A stretch of 64,000 nt of DNA from CAVYXK01 sp963708245 (GCA_963708245.1 OY970201.1:7626001-7690000); one strand, 5' to 3'. Counted from the stretch's first letter, positions 17,573 through 26,178 are shown. Notes: a model not told the origin generated them from the letters alone. Translations and numbers: made by a program.

Positions 17573-18754
17573 ATGCGCCGGTCGGAAGCCCTTCAGGGTG
17601 TGCGAGTGATCAAGTTCGGGAGCGTGCTGGAGCGGTATGAAGCGAGCGAACTCAACCAGTGCGAAGCGGCGGAGCTGCTTGGGATCAGCGAGCGGACATT
17701 CCGTCGTTGGCAACAGCGCTACGAAGAGTGCGGGGCGGCCGGTCTTCTGGACCGGCGGCTTGGTCGGGCGTCTGGGAAGCGGGTTCCGGTCGACCGGGAG
17801 GAGGAGGTCGAGCGGCTGTATCGTATGCGTTACAGCGGGTTCACGGCGAAGCACTTTCACGAGCACTTGGTGGGCCGCCACGGTTTCCGCTGGGGCTACA
17901 CGTGGACCAAGGCGTTCCTGCAATCGAAGGGGCTTCTGGAGCGCGCCGCGCGGCGCGGCGCACACCGGCGCAAGCGGCCGCGACGGCCGTTGCCTGGAAT
18001 GATGCTTCATCAGGATGGGTCGCGCCATGAATGGCTGGCGGGGCGGGAGACGCTGGACCTGATAGTGACGATGGACGACGCGACGAACGTGATCTACTCG
18101 GGGTTTTTGGTAGCGGAGGAAGGCACGGAATCGACGTTCCAGGCTCTGCTGGAGGTGTTTGGCGCGCATGGCCTGCCGCTGAGCCTCTATACGGATCGGG
18201 GCAGCCACTACTTCGTGACGCCGGAGTTTGGCGGCCCGGTTGACCGGAAGCGGCCGACACAGGTTGGGCGGGCGCTGGCGCATTTGGGCGTGGAGCACAT
18301 TGCGGCCTACTCACCGCAGGCCCGTGGTCGTTCGGAGCGGCTGTTTCAGACGTTACAGGATCGCCTGGTCAAGGAGCTGGCGCTGGCTGGGATCACGACG
18401 GTTGCGGAGGCCAACCGGTTCATTCGGGATTGCTACCTGCCGGCGCACAACGCGCAGTTTGCGGTGAAGGCGGAGCAGGAGGGATCGGCTTTCGTCGCCG
18501 TTGCTGGTGTCGATCTGCGGGAAATTCTGTGTATCCAGGAGGAGCGCCAGGTGGACCGCGACAACACGGTTTCGTGGCGACGGATGAAGCTGCAGATACC
18601 ACCGTCGCCGCTGCGTGCTCATTTCGTGAAGGCACGGGTGAAGGTGCGGCAATATCACGACGGGAGCCACGCGGTGTTCCACGGCCCGCGCTGCCTGGGA
18701 CGCTATGACGCGCAGGGGGCGCTGCGGATGGCGGCGTTGGACGCGGCGGCATGA
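17573..18754 (+). CDS. ISNCY/IS1202-type DDE transposase
   Basis: A 393-residue transposase. An N-terminal helix-turn-helix (CEAAELLGISERTFRRWQQR) precedes an rve-type DDE core: first Asp in MMLHQDGSRHEWL, second in LYTDRGSHYF, Glu in PQARGRSERLFQTLQDRL. The tail has REILCIQEERQVDRDNTVSW and a C-terminal beta region typical of the ISNCY group. ATG 17573 follows a weak GGGAG; a TTG 12 bases earlier is possible. It fills most of the element and appears intact. Confidence 0.92.
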   Translation: MRRSEALQGVRVIKFGSVLERYEASELNQCEAAELLGISERTFRRWQQRYEECGAAGLLDRRLGRASGKRVPVDREEEVERLYRMRYSGFTAKHFHEHLVGRHGFRWGYTWTKAFLQSKGLLERAARRGAHRRKRPRRPLPGMMLHQDGSRHEWLAGRETLDLIVTMDDATNVIYSGFLVAEEGTESTFQALLEVFGAHGLPLSLYTDRGSHYFVTPEFGGPVDRKRPTQVGRALAHLGVEHIAAYSPQARGRSERLFQTLQDRLVKELALAGITTVAEANRFIRDCYLPAHNAQFAVKAEQEGSAFVAVAGVDLREILCIQEERQVDRDNTVSWRRMKLQIPPSPLRAHFVKARVKVRQYHDGSHAVFHGPRCLGRYDAQGALRMAALDAAA

Positions 18755-19006
18755 TCGCGCTTGGGTCCGGCTCGCCTGTGGATTTGTGGGCAACGGAAGA
18801 GCGTTGCCCACAACTCCACAGGCGCATCAGCAAAAGAAGGAAATTGATTTCATGAGTTGAAGAAGACGCGCCCGTCACCAGCCAACGGCCCGCCTGACCT
18901 GCCGCCAGAACGGCCGCCGTTCTGTCCCTGCCTCTTGGGAACGGACCGGAAACAAGCGGACAACTGATGTGCTACGTAAACCGGACAACTTAATTAGCTA
19001 TCGACA

Positions 19007-19023
19007 TGTTCCAAGCCTGCCCC
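19007..19023. repeat. Target-site duplication, right copy
   Basis: Exact repeat of 17479-17495, immediately after the right inverted repeat. Confidence 0.9.
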
Positions 19024-19240
19024 CAACGTTTCCGGCACCGATGATTGCAATCTTCATGGCATGCTCTTCATGGATGAGTTTCGAGGTGACGGGACGCGCT
19101 GTTACTGCGGGAGGCGAACGCTGTTCAACTCACCACTTGGCTAGGTTTCCCCCCGCTCGTTGACCCTCTGTCCATTCCGAGCCAAAAACGCGTGCAAATT
19201 CCTGCATCATGTGTTGTGCGGAGAGACCACCGACTGGCGG

Positions 19241-20521
19241 TTATGGCTGTATCGAGTCCTCGAATGGGGTCCGCGACAGTATCTCGGTCCCCGTCGCGGT
19301 GATCAGCACCTGCTGCTCCATCTTCACGCCTTCGGTGCCGCGGGTCTCGCCCAGATAGCTCTCGACCGAGACCACCATGTTCTCCTCGAACACGCCGTCA
19401 TAGCCCCACTCGGCGACATCTTCCACGCAAGCGACCGACGGGTACTCGTCCACGAAACCCACGCCGTGGACTTGCAGCATGTAACGGTTCGGCACGAATT
19501 GCTCCGGCATCCGCCACGAGCGCTCGACGAATTCGCGGAATGCCAGGCCGGGTTTGAGCAGCGCGAGGTTGCTCAGCACCTGCTCCTGCGCCATCGCGTG
19601 CAAGCGGCGCTGATGATCAGTGGGCGGCCGGCCGGGGCAGACATAGCTGCGCGAAATGTCAGCGAGATAACCGTTGGGTCCGACCATGTCAGTATCGAAG
19701 GCAACTATATCGCCTGCCTGGATCACGCGGTTGCCGGATTCCTGGAACCAGGGATTGGTGCGCTCGCCGGAGGCGAGCAGACGGCATTCGATCCATTCCC
19801 CGTCGTGCGCGATATTGGTCTCGTGCAGGATGCTCCAGAGCTGGTTCTCGGTGATCCCTGGTTCGAGCGCCGCACGCATCCGGTCGATCGCGGTGTCGCA
19901 CACCTCCATCGCCAGACGCACGCACTTGATTTCGTCAGGCGACTTGATCGCCCGCGCACGTTCCAACAATTCCTGCGCATCGAGCAGGTGCAGGCCGCTG
20001 GCGGTCAGGCGTGCCGCACCCCAGGGCTCGCAGCGGTCAATCGCCAAGCGCCGGTTGCCGCCGCCATGTGTGCGCACCAGCGCCATGACTTCCTCCGCCC
20101 AGATCGCTGTCTTCTCCTCGACGCGCGGTCCGGCGAGGAAATAGAACCACGGTGTGCTGGCGCGAAGCTCGTCCACCGCATCGATCGGTTGCAGCACGTG
20201 ATGCGTGCTGGTGAAATCGAACAGCACAACCGGGCCTTCGGTCGCTACGAAGACATAGCGGCCGGGCGCATGCATGGTCCAGACCGCCATGTTGCGGGCG
20301 CCGGTTGCGTAGCGGATGTTGATAGGGTCGGCGAGCAGCGCGCCGGCATAGTCGCGCTGCCGCAGCTCGGCCCGCAGCCTGTCCAGACGCCATCGGCGGA
20401 GCGCGACTTGATCGATCTCCGCCTGACGTGCGGCAAGGTCGAAGCCGAGCGGAGTCGCGCGCCACTGTGATTCCTCTGGGCCGGCGCTGCGATTCATCGC
20501 TATGATCCGACTGCCCGTCAT
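19241..20521 (-). CDS. M24 family metallopeptidase (Xaa-Pro dipeptidase-like)
   Basis: A 426-residue pita-bread fold protein. The N-terminal creatinase-like domain spans about residues 30-170. The C-terminal domain has the five M24 metal ligands: Asp and Asp in FDTDMVGPNGYLADISR, His in LQVHGVGF, Glu in SVESYLG and Glu in VKMEQQV. It would hydrolyse Xaa-Pro peptides or a related amide. ATG 20521 has AGGAG very close (3 bases); an ATG 8 codons downstream is an alternative. It lies 25 bases after apaG on the same strand. Confidence 0.88.
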   Translation of the reverse strand: MTGSRIIAMNRSAGPEESQWRATPLGFDLAARQAEIDQVALRRWRLDRLRAELRQRDYAGALLADPINIRYATGARNMAVWTMHAPGRYVFVATEGPVVLFDFTSTHHVLQPIDAVDELRASTPWFYFLAGPRVEEKTAIWAEEVMALVRTHGGGNRRLAIDRCEPWGAARLTASGLHLLDAQELLERARAIKSPDEIKCVRLAMEVCDTAIDRMRAALEPGITENQLWSILHETNIAHDGEWIECRLLASGERTNPWFQESGNRVIQAGDIVAFDTDMVGPNGYLADISRSYVCPGRPPTDHQRRLHAMAQEQVLSNLALLKPGLAFREFVERSWRMPEQFVPNRYMLQVHGVGFVDEYPSVACVEDVAEWGYDGVFEENMVVSVESYLGETRGTEGVKMEQQVLITATGTEILSRTPFEDSIQP

Positions 20522-20546
20522 TGCTCCTACCCCCTTTTGCGGCGGA

Positions 20547-20951
20547 TTAGTGAACCCGACCGTTCTGGTGCGGGCTGTCGAGGCTGAACGCCGGAATGGC
20601 GACGTCGAAATTCTCGCCCGATGACGGCACCACCATGTGATAGGCGCCCACCATGAACCCCGAGGGCGTGTCCAACGGCGTGCCCGACGTGTATTCGAAG
20701 CTTTCGCCAGGCTCGAGCAACGGCTGCTCGCCCACGACGCCCTCCCCATGCACGTGCTGGGTGCGGCCGTTCGCGTCGGTGATCCGCCAGGTCCGGCGCA
20801 TAAGCTGTACCGGCTCGCGGCCGTTGTTCTCTATCTTTACCCGATAGGCCCAGACGTAGCGACCCTCCTCGGGCTCCGACTGGTCCTCGAGATAGAGGGA
20901 CCGCACAGAGACGCGGATGCCGCGCGTGGTCCTGCTGTAGTCATCGGGCAT
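20547..20951 (-). CDS. apaG: ApaG protein
   Basis: A 134-residue single-domain ApaG protein of immunoglobulin-like beta fold. It shows YVWAYRVKIENNGREPVQL, RRTWRITDANG, VVGEQPLLEPGESFEYTSG and GFMVGAYHMV, including the glycine-rich loop. ApaG binds pyrophosphate nucleotides in related proteins; its physiological role is not settled. It lies between metZ and the M24 peptidase, all on the minus strand. Confidence 0.95.
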   Translation of the reverse strand: MPDDYSRTTRGIRVSVRSLYLEDQSEPEEGRYVWAYRVKIENNGREPVQLMRRTWRITDANGRTQHVHGEGVVGEQPLLEPGESFEYTSGTPLDTPSGFMVGAYHMVVPSSGENFDVAIPAFSLDSPHQNGRVH

Positions 20952-20988
20952 GAGACGATCGCTTCGCTGGTCTGCCGGCTCCTCGCAC

Positions 20989-22203
20989 CTATTGCGCCGC
21001 CCAGGCGGGGGCCTGGTGCGCCACGTCCAACGCCTGCGCCAGATCCTGCATCAGGTCCGCCGGGTGTTCCAGCCCCACGGAAAGCCGGATCACGCCGTCC
21101 GTGATGCCGAGGCGGGCGCGTTCCTCGGCGCCGATCCGCATATGCGTGGTGGTGGCCGGATGGGTCGCCAGCGATTTCGAGTCCCCAAGGTTGTTCGATA
21201 TCGCAATCAGGCGGAGCGCATTCAGGACTCGGAACGCCGCGGGCTTGCCGCCGGCGACCTCGAACGTCACCACGGTTCCCCCGGCGCTCATCTGCGCACG
21301 CGCCAGCGCCAATTGCGGATTGTCGGCACGCGTTGGGTACCACACGCGCGTCACCGCCGGCCGTGCGGTAAGGAAATCGGCGATATCGGCTGCGGCGCGG
21401 CAGCCGGCATCGACCCGGAGCGCGAGCGTTTCCAGGCCCTTCAGCAGCACCCATGCATTGAACGGCGACAGCGTCGGCCCGGTGTTGCGGATGAAGGGCT
21501 GCAGCGTTGTTTCTATCCATTTCTTGCTGCCCAACACCGCACCGCCCAACACCCGACCCTGGCCGTCGATATGCTTGGTACAGGAATAGATCACGACATC
21601 GGCGCCCAACGCGAGCGGCTGCTGCAACAGCGGCGTGGCGAACACGTTATCCACCGCCACGAGCGCGCCGGCGGCATGCGCCAGTTCGGCAACAGCGCGG
21701 AGATCGACCAGCTCGAGCATCGGATTGGACGGCGTTTCCACCAGCACGAGCTGCGCCGGCCGCGACAGCGCCCGCCGCCATTGATCGAGATCGGCGCCAT
21801 CGACGAACTCGCCGACGATGCCGTAGCGGGGCAGCAGGGTGGAGACGATCCAGTGACAGCTTCCGAACAGCGCGCGCGACGCCACCACACGATCGCCGGT
21901 CTTCAAATGCGACAACAGGGTGGCGTTCACCGCGGCCATGCCGGTCGCGGTAGCGCGACAAGCCTCGGCCCCTTCGATCAAAGCGAGCCAACTCTCCAGC
22001 ATGGCGACGGTGGGATTGGCGAAGCGCGTGTATTGATAGTGATCGACCGTGCCGCTGAACGTACCCTCGGCCTGCTCGGCGGTGTCATAGACATAGCCTG
22101 AAGTGAGGAACAGCGCCTCGGCGGTCTCGCCGAACTCGCTGCGCTGAATGCCACCATGCACAAGCCTGGTGGCGGGATGAAGTTGCGCGAGATCGATGGT
22201 CAT
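20989..22203 (-). CDS. metZ: O-succinylhomoserine sulfhydrylase
   Basis: A 404-residue Cys/Met-metabolism PLP enzyme. The PLP lysine is in SCTKHIDGQGRVLGG, the aromatic cofactor segment in YQYTRFANPTVAML, and SNNLGDSKSLATHPATTTH lies near the C-terminus. MetZ makes homocysteine from O-succinylhomoserine and sulfide. ATG 22203 was preferred; a GTG 7 codons upstream is possible. A SAM-II-like riboswitch lies about 70 bases upstream on the same strand, which strongly supports a methionine-biosynthesis role rather than cystathionine synthesis. It is followed by apaG after 37 bases. Confidence 0.93.
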   Translation of the reverse strand: MTIDLAQLHPATRLVHGGIQRSEFGETAEALFLTSGYVYDTAEQAEGTFSGTVDHYQYTRFANPTVAMLESWLALIEGAEACRATATGMAAVNATLLSHLKTGDRVVASRALFGSCHWIVSTLLPRYGIVGEFVDGADLDQWRRALSRPAQLVLVETPSNPMLELVDLRAVAELAHAAGALVAVDNVFATPLLQQPLALGADVVIYSCTKHIDGQGRVLGGAVLGSKKWIETTLQPFIRNTGPTLSPFNAWVLLKGLETLALRVDAGCRAAADIADFLTARPAVTRVWYPTRADNPQLALARAQMSAGGTVVTFEVAGGKPAAFRVLNALRLIAISNNLGDSKSLATHPATTTHMRIGAEERARLGITDGVIRLSVGLEHPADLMQDLAQALDVAHQAPAWAAQ

Positions 22204-22274
22204 GTGTTCTGGGCCCCTCTGCACCGTTGCGGCCCGACCGTCGGAGCAGCTTGGCCCGGAATGGGGCTGTCGCT

Positions 22275-22330
22275 GGCCTCTTTAGCGCGCTTGTTTCACC
22301 TCGCCGCAAGCCGGCCGGTCAAATCGCGAG
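22275..22330 (-). promoter_or_regulatory. SAM-II (SAM-alpha) riboswitch
   Basis: On the minus strand the leader reads GCGATTTGACCGGCCGGCTT (from 22328), then GCGGCGAGGTGAAACAAGC and GCGCTAAAGAGG. This matches the SAM-II consensus I recall: GATTTG, a CCGGCTTGC.GC stem, a G.(T/G)AAACAAG loop and CGCTAAA near the 3' end that makes the pseudoknot. It sits about 70 bases before metZ, the classical location in alphaproteobacteria. It should lower metZ expression when S-adenosylmethionine is abundant, probably by hiding the ribosome site. Confidence 0.85.
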
Positions 22331-22354
22331 GGGTGGCAGATGCCACCAAACGGC

Positions 22355-22384
22355 AAGCTAGGTCGGGAGCGATTGCGCCGTCAA
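22355..22384 (-). promoter_or_regulatory. Candidate metZ promoter
   Basis: On the minus strand, TTGACG (22384-22379), an 18-base spacer and TAGCTT (22360-22355), placed to start transcription just before the riboswitch. The -10 match is weak, but the -35 is near consensus. Confidence 0.45.
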
Positions 22385-22401
22385 CCCGGGCTGCCTATAA
22401 G
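22373..22401 (+). promoter_or_regulatory. Candidate tRNA-Gly promoter
   Basis: TTGCGC (22373-22378), a 17-base spacer and TATAAG (22396-22401), 21 bases before the tRNA. Its -35 region overlaps the opposite-strand -35 of the metZ promoter. Confidence 0.5.
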
Positions 22402-22422
22402 CGGGGGGCGACCGCCGAGCCC

Positions 22423-22496
22423 GCGGGTGTAGTTCAATGGCAGAACGGCAGCTTCCCAAGCTGCATACGAGGGTTCGATTCCCTTCACCCGCTCCA
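22423..22496 (+). tRNA. tRNA-Gly (CCC anticodon)
   Basis: A cloverleaf can be drawn by eye. The acceptor stem is GCGGGTG with CACCCGC, and the anticodon stem GCAGC/GCTGC encloses the loop TTCCCAA (anticodon CCC). The T arm is GAGGGTTCGATTCCCTT. The discriminator is T and CCA is encoded (22494-22496). It reads GGG codons. Confidence 0.95.
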
Positions 22497-22699
22497 ATGC
22501 TCGCAGCGAACCCGATCGAGGGCATGAGCGTTCCGGCACGGAATGCCCGGCGGCAGGCGCGCCATGGGGTACGAGGTCCGAGTCGACCACCACCTGGTAG
22601 GCGAATTTCCTACTGCGGAAGCCGCGCCCGAGCGCGTGCGGGACGAGCTGAGGCCCGCCCCGATTGCGAGCCGGAGATTTCGATACGGGCCGTCCAGGC

Positions 22700-23047
22700 T
22701 CACGTAAGGAAATCTCTCAGAACGACGGCGTTGTTGCGTTCCAGGTCCTTGGCCGCGAACAACAAGGTGACGGCTCTGCCGCTTTTCATCAGGTCATGCA
22801 GGGTCGCCAACGCCTGCGGTTTTTGCGCCAGCTCTGTGCGATAGCGTTGCTGGAATTCGGGCCAGCGGGCCGGATCGTGACCGAACCAGCGACGGAGTTC
22901 GGCACTCGGCGCCACATCCTTCAGCCAAAGCTCTACCTTCGCAGCGTCCCGTTTCAGACCGCGTGGCCATAGGCGGTCGACCAGGATGCGGATGCCGTCA
23001 TCTGCCGACGGCGGGTCGTAGGCTCGTTTGAGGCGGATTTGGGTCAT
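22700..23047 (-). CDS. DUF488 family protein
   Basis: A 115-residue DUF488 protein: IRLKRAYDPPSADDGIRILV, then DRLWPRGLKRDAA near residue 24, LKDVAPSAELRRWF, and VTLLFAAKDLERNNAVVL at the C-terminus. This is the usual length and motif set for the short YeaO-like branch. Function is unknown in the family. The start at 23047 lacks a strong ribosome site. The gene lies 55 bases from the 2-hydroxyacid dehydrogenase on the same strand, and the gap contains a degenerate repeat-like palindrome. Confidence 0.88.
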   Translation of the reverse strand: MTQIRLKRAYDPPSADDGIRILVDRLWPRGLKRDAAKVELWLKDVAPSAELRRWFGHDPARWPEFQQRYRTELAQKPQALATLHDLMKSGRAVTLLFAAKDLERNNAVVLRDFLT

Positions 23048-23102
23048 CGGCGTGCCCTCTTCACCCATCCTCTTCCTACAAGAGCCGGGGAGGGGTTCTT
23101 CG

Positions 23103-24041
23103 CTAGACGACGGCGGTCGGCGGTTCTTGGCCGGCGAACTGCGCTTCGAGGTTGCGCAGCACCAGATCCGCCATGGCGCGACGGGTCTCGATCGTGGCGC
23201 TCGCCTGGTGGGGTTCAAGCACCACGTTTTCCATGTGCCAGAGGGCAGCCGGGACGTTGGGCTCGTGGGCAAACACGTCCAGTCCAGCGCCGCCCAGCCG
23301 TCCGGCCGACAGCGCCGCGACCAGGGCCGGTTCATCGACCACGCTGCCGCGCGCCACGTTCACCAGCACGCCCTGTGGTCCCAGCGCATCGAGCACCGCC
23401 GCGTTGACGATGCCGCGCGAGCCCGGACCGCCTGACGCCGCGACCACGAGGAAATCGGATTCGCGCGCCAGCGCCTCCAGGGTCGGGTGATAGCGGTATT
23501 CGATGCCGTCCATCGATCGCAGGTCGGTATAGGCGATCGTCATGCCGAAGCCCTCGGCGCGGCGGGCGATTGCCCGGCCGACCCGACCGAGCCCGACAAC
23601 GCCCAGTCGTTTGCCGCTGACCTTGCGTCCCAGAGGCATGCTGCCGCCCGGCCAGCGCCCCTCGCGGACAAAGCGGTCGCCCACGCAGAGCCGACGCGCC
23701 ACCGCCAGCATCAGCCCGATCGCCATATCGGCCACGTCGTCAGTCAGCACCTCGGGCGTGGTGGTGACGCGCACCCCTCGTGCCCGTGCCCATTCCAGAT
23801 CGACCGCATCGGTGCCGATACCGTTGATCGCGATGATCTCCAGCGCCGGTAGCGCATCGACAATCTGATTGCTCGCGCCCGCGCCGCCGCCGGTGACGAT
23901 GGCCCGGATGCTCGGACCGACCCGGGCCAGCAAGGCGGCCGGATCGGCTTCCCGGAACAGCCGGTGTACCTGATAGGCGGCATCAAGGCGCGCCTCGGTC
24001 TCCGGCATCATCGGCTCGATCAGCAGGATGTCCGGCTTCAT
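23103..24041 (-). CDS. D-2-hydroxyacid dehydrogenase
   Basis: A 312-residue D-isomer-specific 2-hydroxyacid dehydrogenase. The NAD-binding loop is LGVVGLGRVGRAIARRAEGFG (near residues 146-166). The catalytic Arg is in VNVARGSVVDEPAL, the Glu in AGLDVFAHEP and the His in VLEPHQASAT, so the active site is complete. It would interconvert a 2-keto acid and D-2-hydroxy acid, such as glyoxylate/hydroxypyruvate type substrates. AAGGAG lies 9 bases before the ATG. It is divergent from the MFS carrier at 24123, with which it may share regulation and substrate. Confidence 0.92.
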   Translation of the reverse strand: MKPDILLIEPMMPETEARLDAAYQVHRLFREADPAALLARVGPSIRAIVTGGGAGASNQIVDALPALEIIAINGIGTDAVDLEWARARGVRVTTTPEVLTDDVADMAIGLMLAVARRLCVGDRFVREGRWPGGSMPLGRKVSGKRLGVVGLGRVGRAIARRAEGFGMTIAYTDLRSMDGIEYRYHPTLEALARESDFLVVAASGGPGSRGIVNAAVLDALGPQGVLVNVARGSVVDEPALVAALSAGRLGGAGLDVFAHEPNVPAALWHMENVVLEPHQASATIETRRAMADLVLRNLEAQFAGQEPPTAVV

Positions 24042-24122
24042 GCGCGCTCTCCTTGCGCAGAGTTGCACTTCGGTGTCGGCGCCGAGAGCCCATGTCCGGG
24101 CGGACAGCGCGGGAGTGTGCCA

Positions 24123-25409
24123 ATGGCCAGCGACCGTGTCGGCGGCAGCCGGTGGGTGCGGTTGGTGCCGGTGGCGTTCATCACCTACAGCCTGGCCTAT
24201 GTCGATCGAGCCAACTACAGCATCGGCTCGGCGGGCGGGCTGGGGAAGGACCTCGGCATATCCGGCGAGCAGGACGCGCTGCTGGGGGCGCTGTTCTTCC
24301 TGGGCTATTTCCTGTTCCAGATCCCCGGAGCCTGGTACGCCGAGCAGCGCAGCGCGAGGCGGCTGATGTTCTGGAGCCTGCTGGTCTGGGGCGTGTTGGC
24401 GTCGCTGACAGGCGTGATCCGTCACATTCACCTGCTGTACCTAGACCGGCTGCTGCTCGGCGTGGCCGAGAGCGTGGTGCTGCCGGGCATGGTGATCTTC
24501 CTGAGTCACTGGTTCACCCGGGCCGAACGCTCGCGTGCCAATGCCTTCCTGATCCTGGGCAACCCGGTGACGGTGCTGTGGATGTCCATCGTCTCCGGAT
24601 ATCTGGTGCATGCCGTGGGCTGGCGCGGCATGTTTATCGCGGAGGGCTTCCCGGCGATCGTCTGGGCCTTCTGCTGGTGGCGGCTGGTGCAGGATAGGCC
24701 GGCGCAGGCGGCTTGGCTCGATCCGGCTGAGCGGGAGGCGGTGGAGGCCCGGTTGCGCGAGGAGCAGCAGGCGCTGAAGCCGGTGCGCAACTACGCTGAG
24801 GCGTTCCGCACGCCGCTGGTGATCGTGCTGGCGGTGCAATATTTCTGCTGGAGCGTCGGGGTCTATGGGTTCGTGATCTGGCTGCCGTCGATGCTGCGGG
24901 CGGGCCGCTCGATCGGGATTGTCGAAGTGGGGTGGCTGTCGGCGGCGCCCTATTTGCTGGCCACGTTGCTGATGGTGGCGGTGTCGTATTTCTCGGATCG
25001 ATTGGGCCGGCGGCGGGTGTTCGTGTGGCCATTCCTGGTGGTGGGGGCGGTGGCGTTCCTGGGCTCTTACCTGCTGGGCCGGGCGAGCTTCTGGCCGGGT
25101 TTCGCGCTGCTGGTGGTTGCGGGAGGGGCGATGTATGCGCCGTATGGGCCGTTCTTCGCCTGGATCGCAGAGGTGCTGCCGCGCAACGTCGCCGGTGGGG
25201 CGATCGCGCTGATCAACAGTTTCGGGGCGCTGGGGTCTTTCGTCGGGTCGTACGCGGTGGGATGGATGAACGCGGCGACTGGTGGGCCGGATCTTTCGTA
25301 TCTGACGATGGCAGGTGCGCTATTGGTGAGCGGACTGCTGACGCTGATGGTTGGTGAGGTGGCGGTGGGTCGTGGGGCGGGTCGGGCAGCCGGGGCGGTC
25401 AGCGGATGA
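24123..25409 (+). CDS. MFS transporter, anion:cation symporter-like
   Basis: A 428-residue, twelve-helix MFS carrier. The opening (FITYSLAYVDRANYSIGSAG) is the pattern of the ACS family, which includes glucarate, tartrate and hydroxy-acid carriers. ATG 24123 follows GGGAG. It is divergent from the D-2-hydroxyacid dehydrogenase with an 81-base gap, so import of a hydroxy acid is plausible. The long run SDRLGRRRVF in the middle is the second-half MFS loop. Confidence 0.9.
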   Translation: MASDRVGGSRWVRLVPVAFITYSLAYVDRANYSIGSAGGLGKDLGISGEQDALLGALFFLGYFLFQIPGAWYAEQRSARRLMFWSLLVWGVLASLTGVIRHIHLLYLDRLLLGVAESVVLPGMVIFLSHWFTRAERSRANAFLILGNPVTVLWMSIVSGYLVHAVGWRGMFIAEGFPAIVWAFCWWRLVQDRPAQAAWLDPAEREAVEARLREEQQALKPVRNYAEAFRTPLVIVLAVQYFCWSVGVYGFVIWLPSMLRAGRSIGIVEVGWLSAAPYLLATLLMVAVSYFSDRLGRRRVFVWPFLVVGAVAFLGSYLLGRASFWPGFALLVVAGGAMYAPYGPFFAWIAEVLPRNVAGGAIALINSFGALGSFVGSYAVGWMNAATGGPDLSYLTMAGALLVSGLLTLMVGEVAVGRGAGRAAGAVSG

Positions 25410-25746
25410 TTGGATGGCGATGCCGAGCGGGCCGGCGTGCTTCCGCCAGGTCCGATCGGCGGTGAGGGCGCCGCGCCAGTGTGAGGCAGGCGCGGTCCCC
25501 CACCGAAGGCTCCATCAGCCGCGTAAGAGGTGCGAACGCCCGGCCACGGTGGCGGGTTCGGCGGTGAACGAAATCCTGGAGATGGAGAGAGGGTGGATGT
25601 GTTGAGGAGAACAGACCTGATAGGAACACACCTGACCCGCCGGTGTGACGGCGAAAGGCGTTTGCCAACTCGGCTCGACACTCGCTGCCTGGCCGCACAG
25701 CGAAGAGGATCGTCCTGGTAATTGAACAGGTTGCGAGGGCAGAGCG
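25410..25746. other. Intergenic region
   Basis: About 340 bases with no recognisable gene. It should contain the DUF29 promoter; a weak ribosome-like GCGAGGGCAGAGCG precedes that gene. No hairpin or known repeat stands out. Confidence 0.4.
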
Positions 25747-26178
25747 ATGAGTGATCTCTACGAAAACGATGTGCTGCTCTGGAGCGAGCGGCAGGGCGAG
25801 TTGCTGCGGCGCATGGCGGCCGGCGAGCGCGTCAACGATCAGGTCGATTGGGAGAACGTCGCCGAGGAGATCGAGAGCGTGGGCCGCAGCCAGTTGAACG
25901 CGGTGCGCCCCCACATAGTCCAGGCGTTCCTGCACGATCTCAAAGCGGAAGCGTGGCCAATGGCGCGTGATGCGCCGCACTGGCGATCAGAAGCGCGTCG
26001 TGCACGCTTCGTTGCGGCTGAAGCTTATTCCCCGTTGATGCGGCAGCGGATCAACCTCGCCGACCTCTATGCCAAGGCACTGCGGATCATGCCGGAACAG
26101 AACGACGGCCAGCTGCCGCTGCCGGTGCCGCAGGTCTGTTCGGTGACGCTCGACGAGCTGCTGGGCGGGGAACTTTGA
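25747..26178 (+). CDS. DUF29 family protein
   Basis: A 143-residue DUF29 protein. It opens with LYENDVLLWSERQGELLRRM, has DWENVAEEIESVGRSQ near residue 38, and a helical body rich in Arg and Glu. The family is common in cyanobacteria and Rhodospirillales, often in several copies, and its function is unknown. It is a single-gene unit here. Confidence 0.88.
   Translation: MSDLYENDVLLWSERQGELLRRMAAGERVNDQVDWENVAEEIESVGRSQLNAVRPHIVQAFLHDLKAEAWPMARDAPHWRSEARRARFVAAEAYSPLMRQRINLADLYAKALRIMPEQNDGQLPLPVPQVCSVTLDELLGGEL

Larger units (their letters stand above)
17496..19006 (+). mobile_element. IS1202/ISNCY-type insertion sequence, complete
   Basis: A 1511-bp element. Its ends are TGTCGGTAGC (17496-17505) and, on the other strand, TGTCGATAGC ending at 19006. 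Both ends continue with TGTCCGGTTTA-type internal motifs. It carries one transposase gene and is flanked by an exact 17-base target duplication. The interrupted reductase gene reads through when the element and one repeat copy are removed, which proves the boundaries. The long duplication fits the IS1202-related families, which make unusually long repeats (stated from memory). Confidence 0.93.
16896..19057 (-). pseudogene. NADPH:F420-reductase-like gene, split by an insertion sequence and frameshifted
   Basis: The 5' end (19057-19007) encodes 17 residues, MKIAIIGAGNVGGRLGT, a Rossmann dinucleotide loop. The reading resumes across the insertion at 17495 with LWAGRGHEIMFGVRDP and runs through VVLATPW and VKAFNTIGA as in the F420-dependent NADP oxidoreductase family. 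Near 17007-17010 (a CCCC run) the frame is lost; removing one base restores GPLLAARWLEPLAMLWIHLA through to a stop at 16896. So there are two lesions: a 1.5-kb insertion near codon 17 and a +1 in a homopolymer near the 3' end. It could have served F420- or nicotinamide-linked reduction; it is now non-functional as it stands. Confidence 0.85.

Noticed and set aside
19160..20470. 436-codon plus-strand frame opposite the M24 peptidase
   Set aside because: The minus strand carries all five M24 metal ligands; the plus frame has no recognisable domain.
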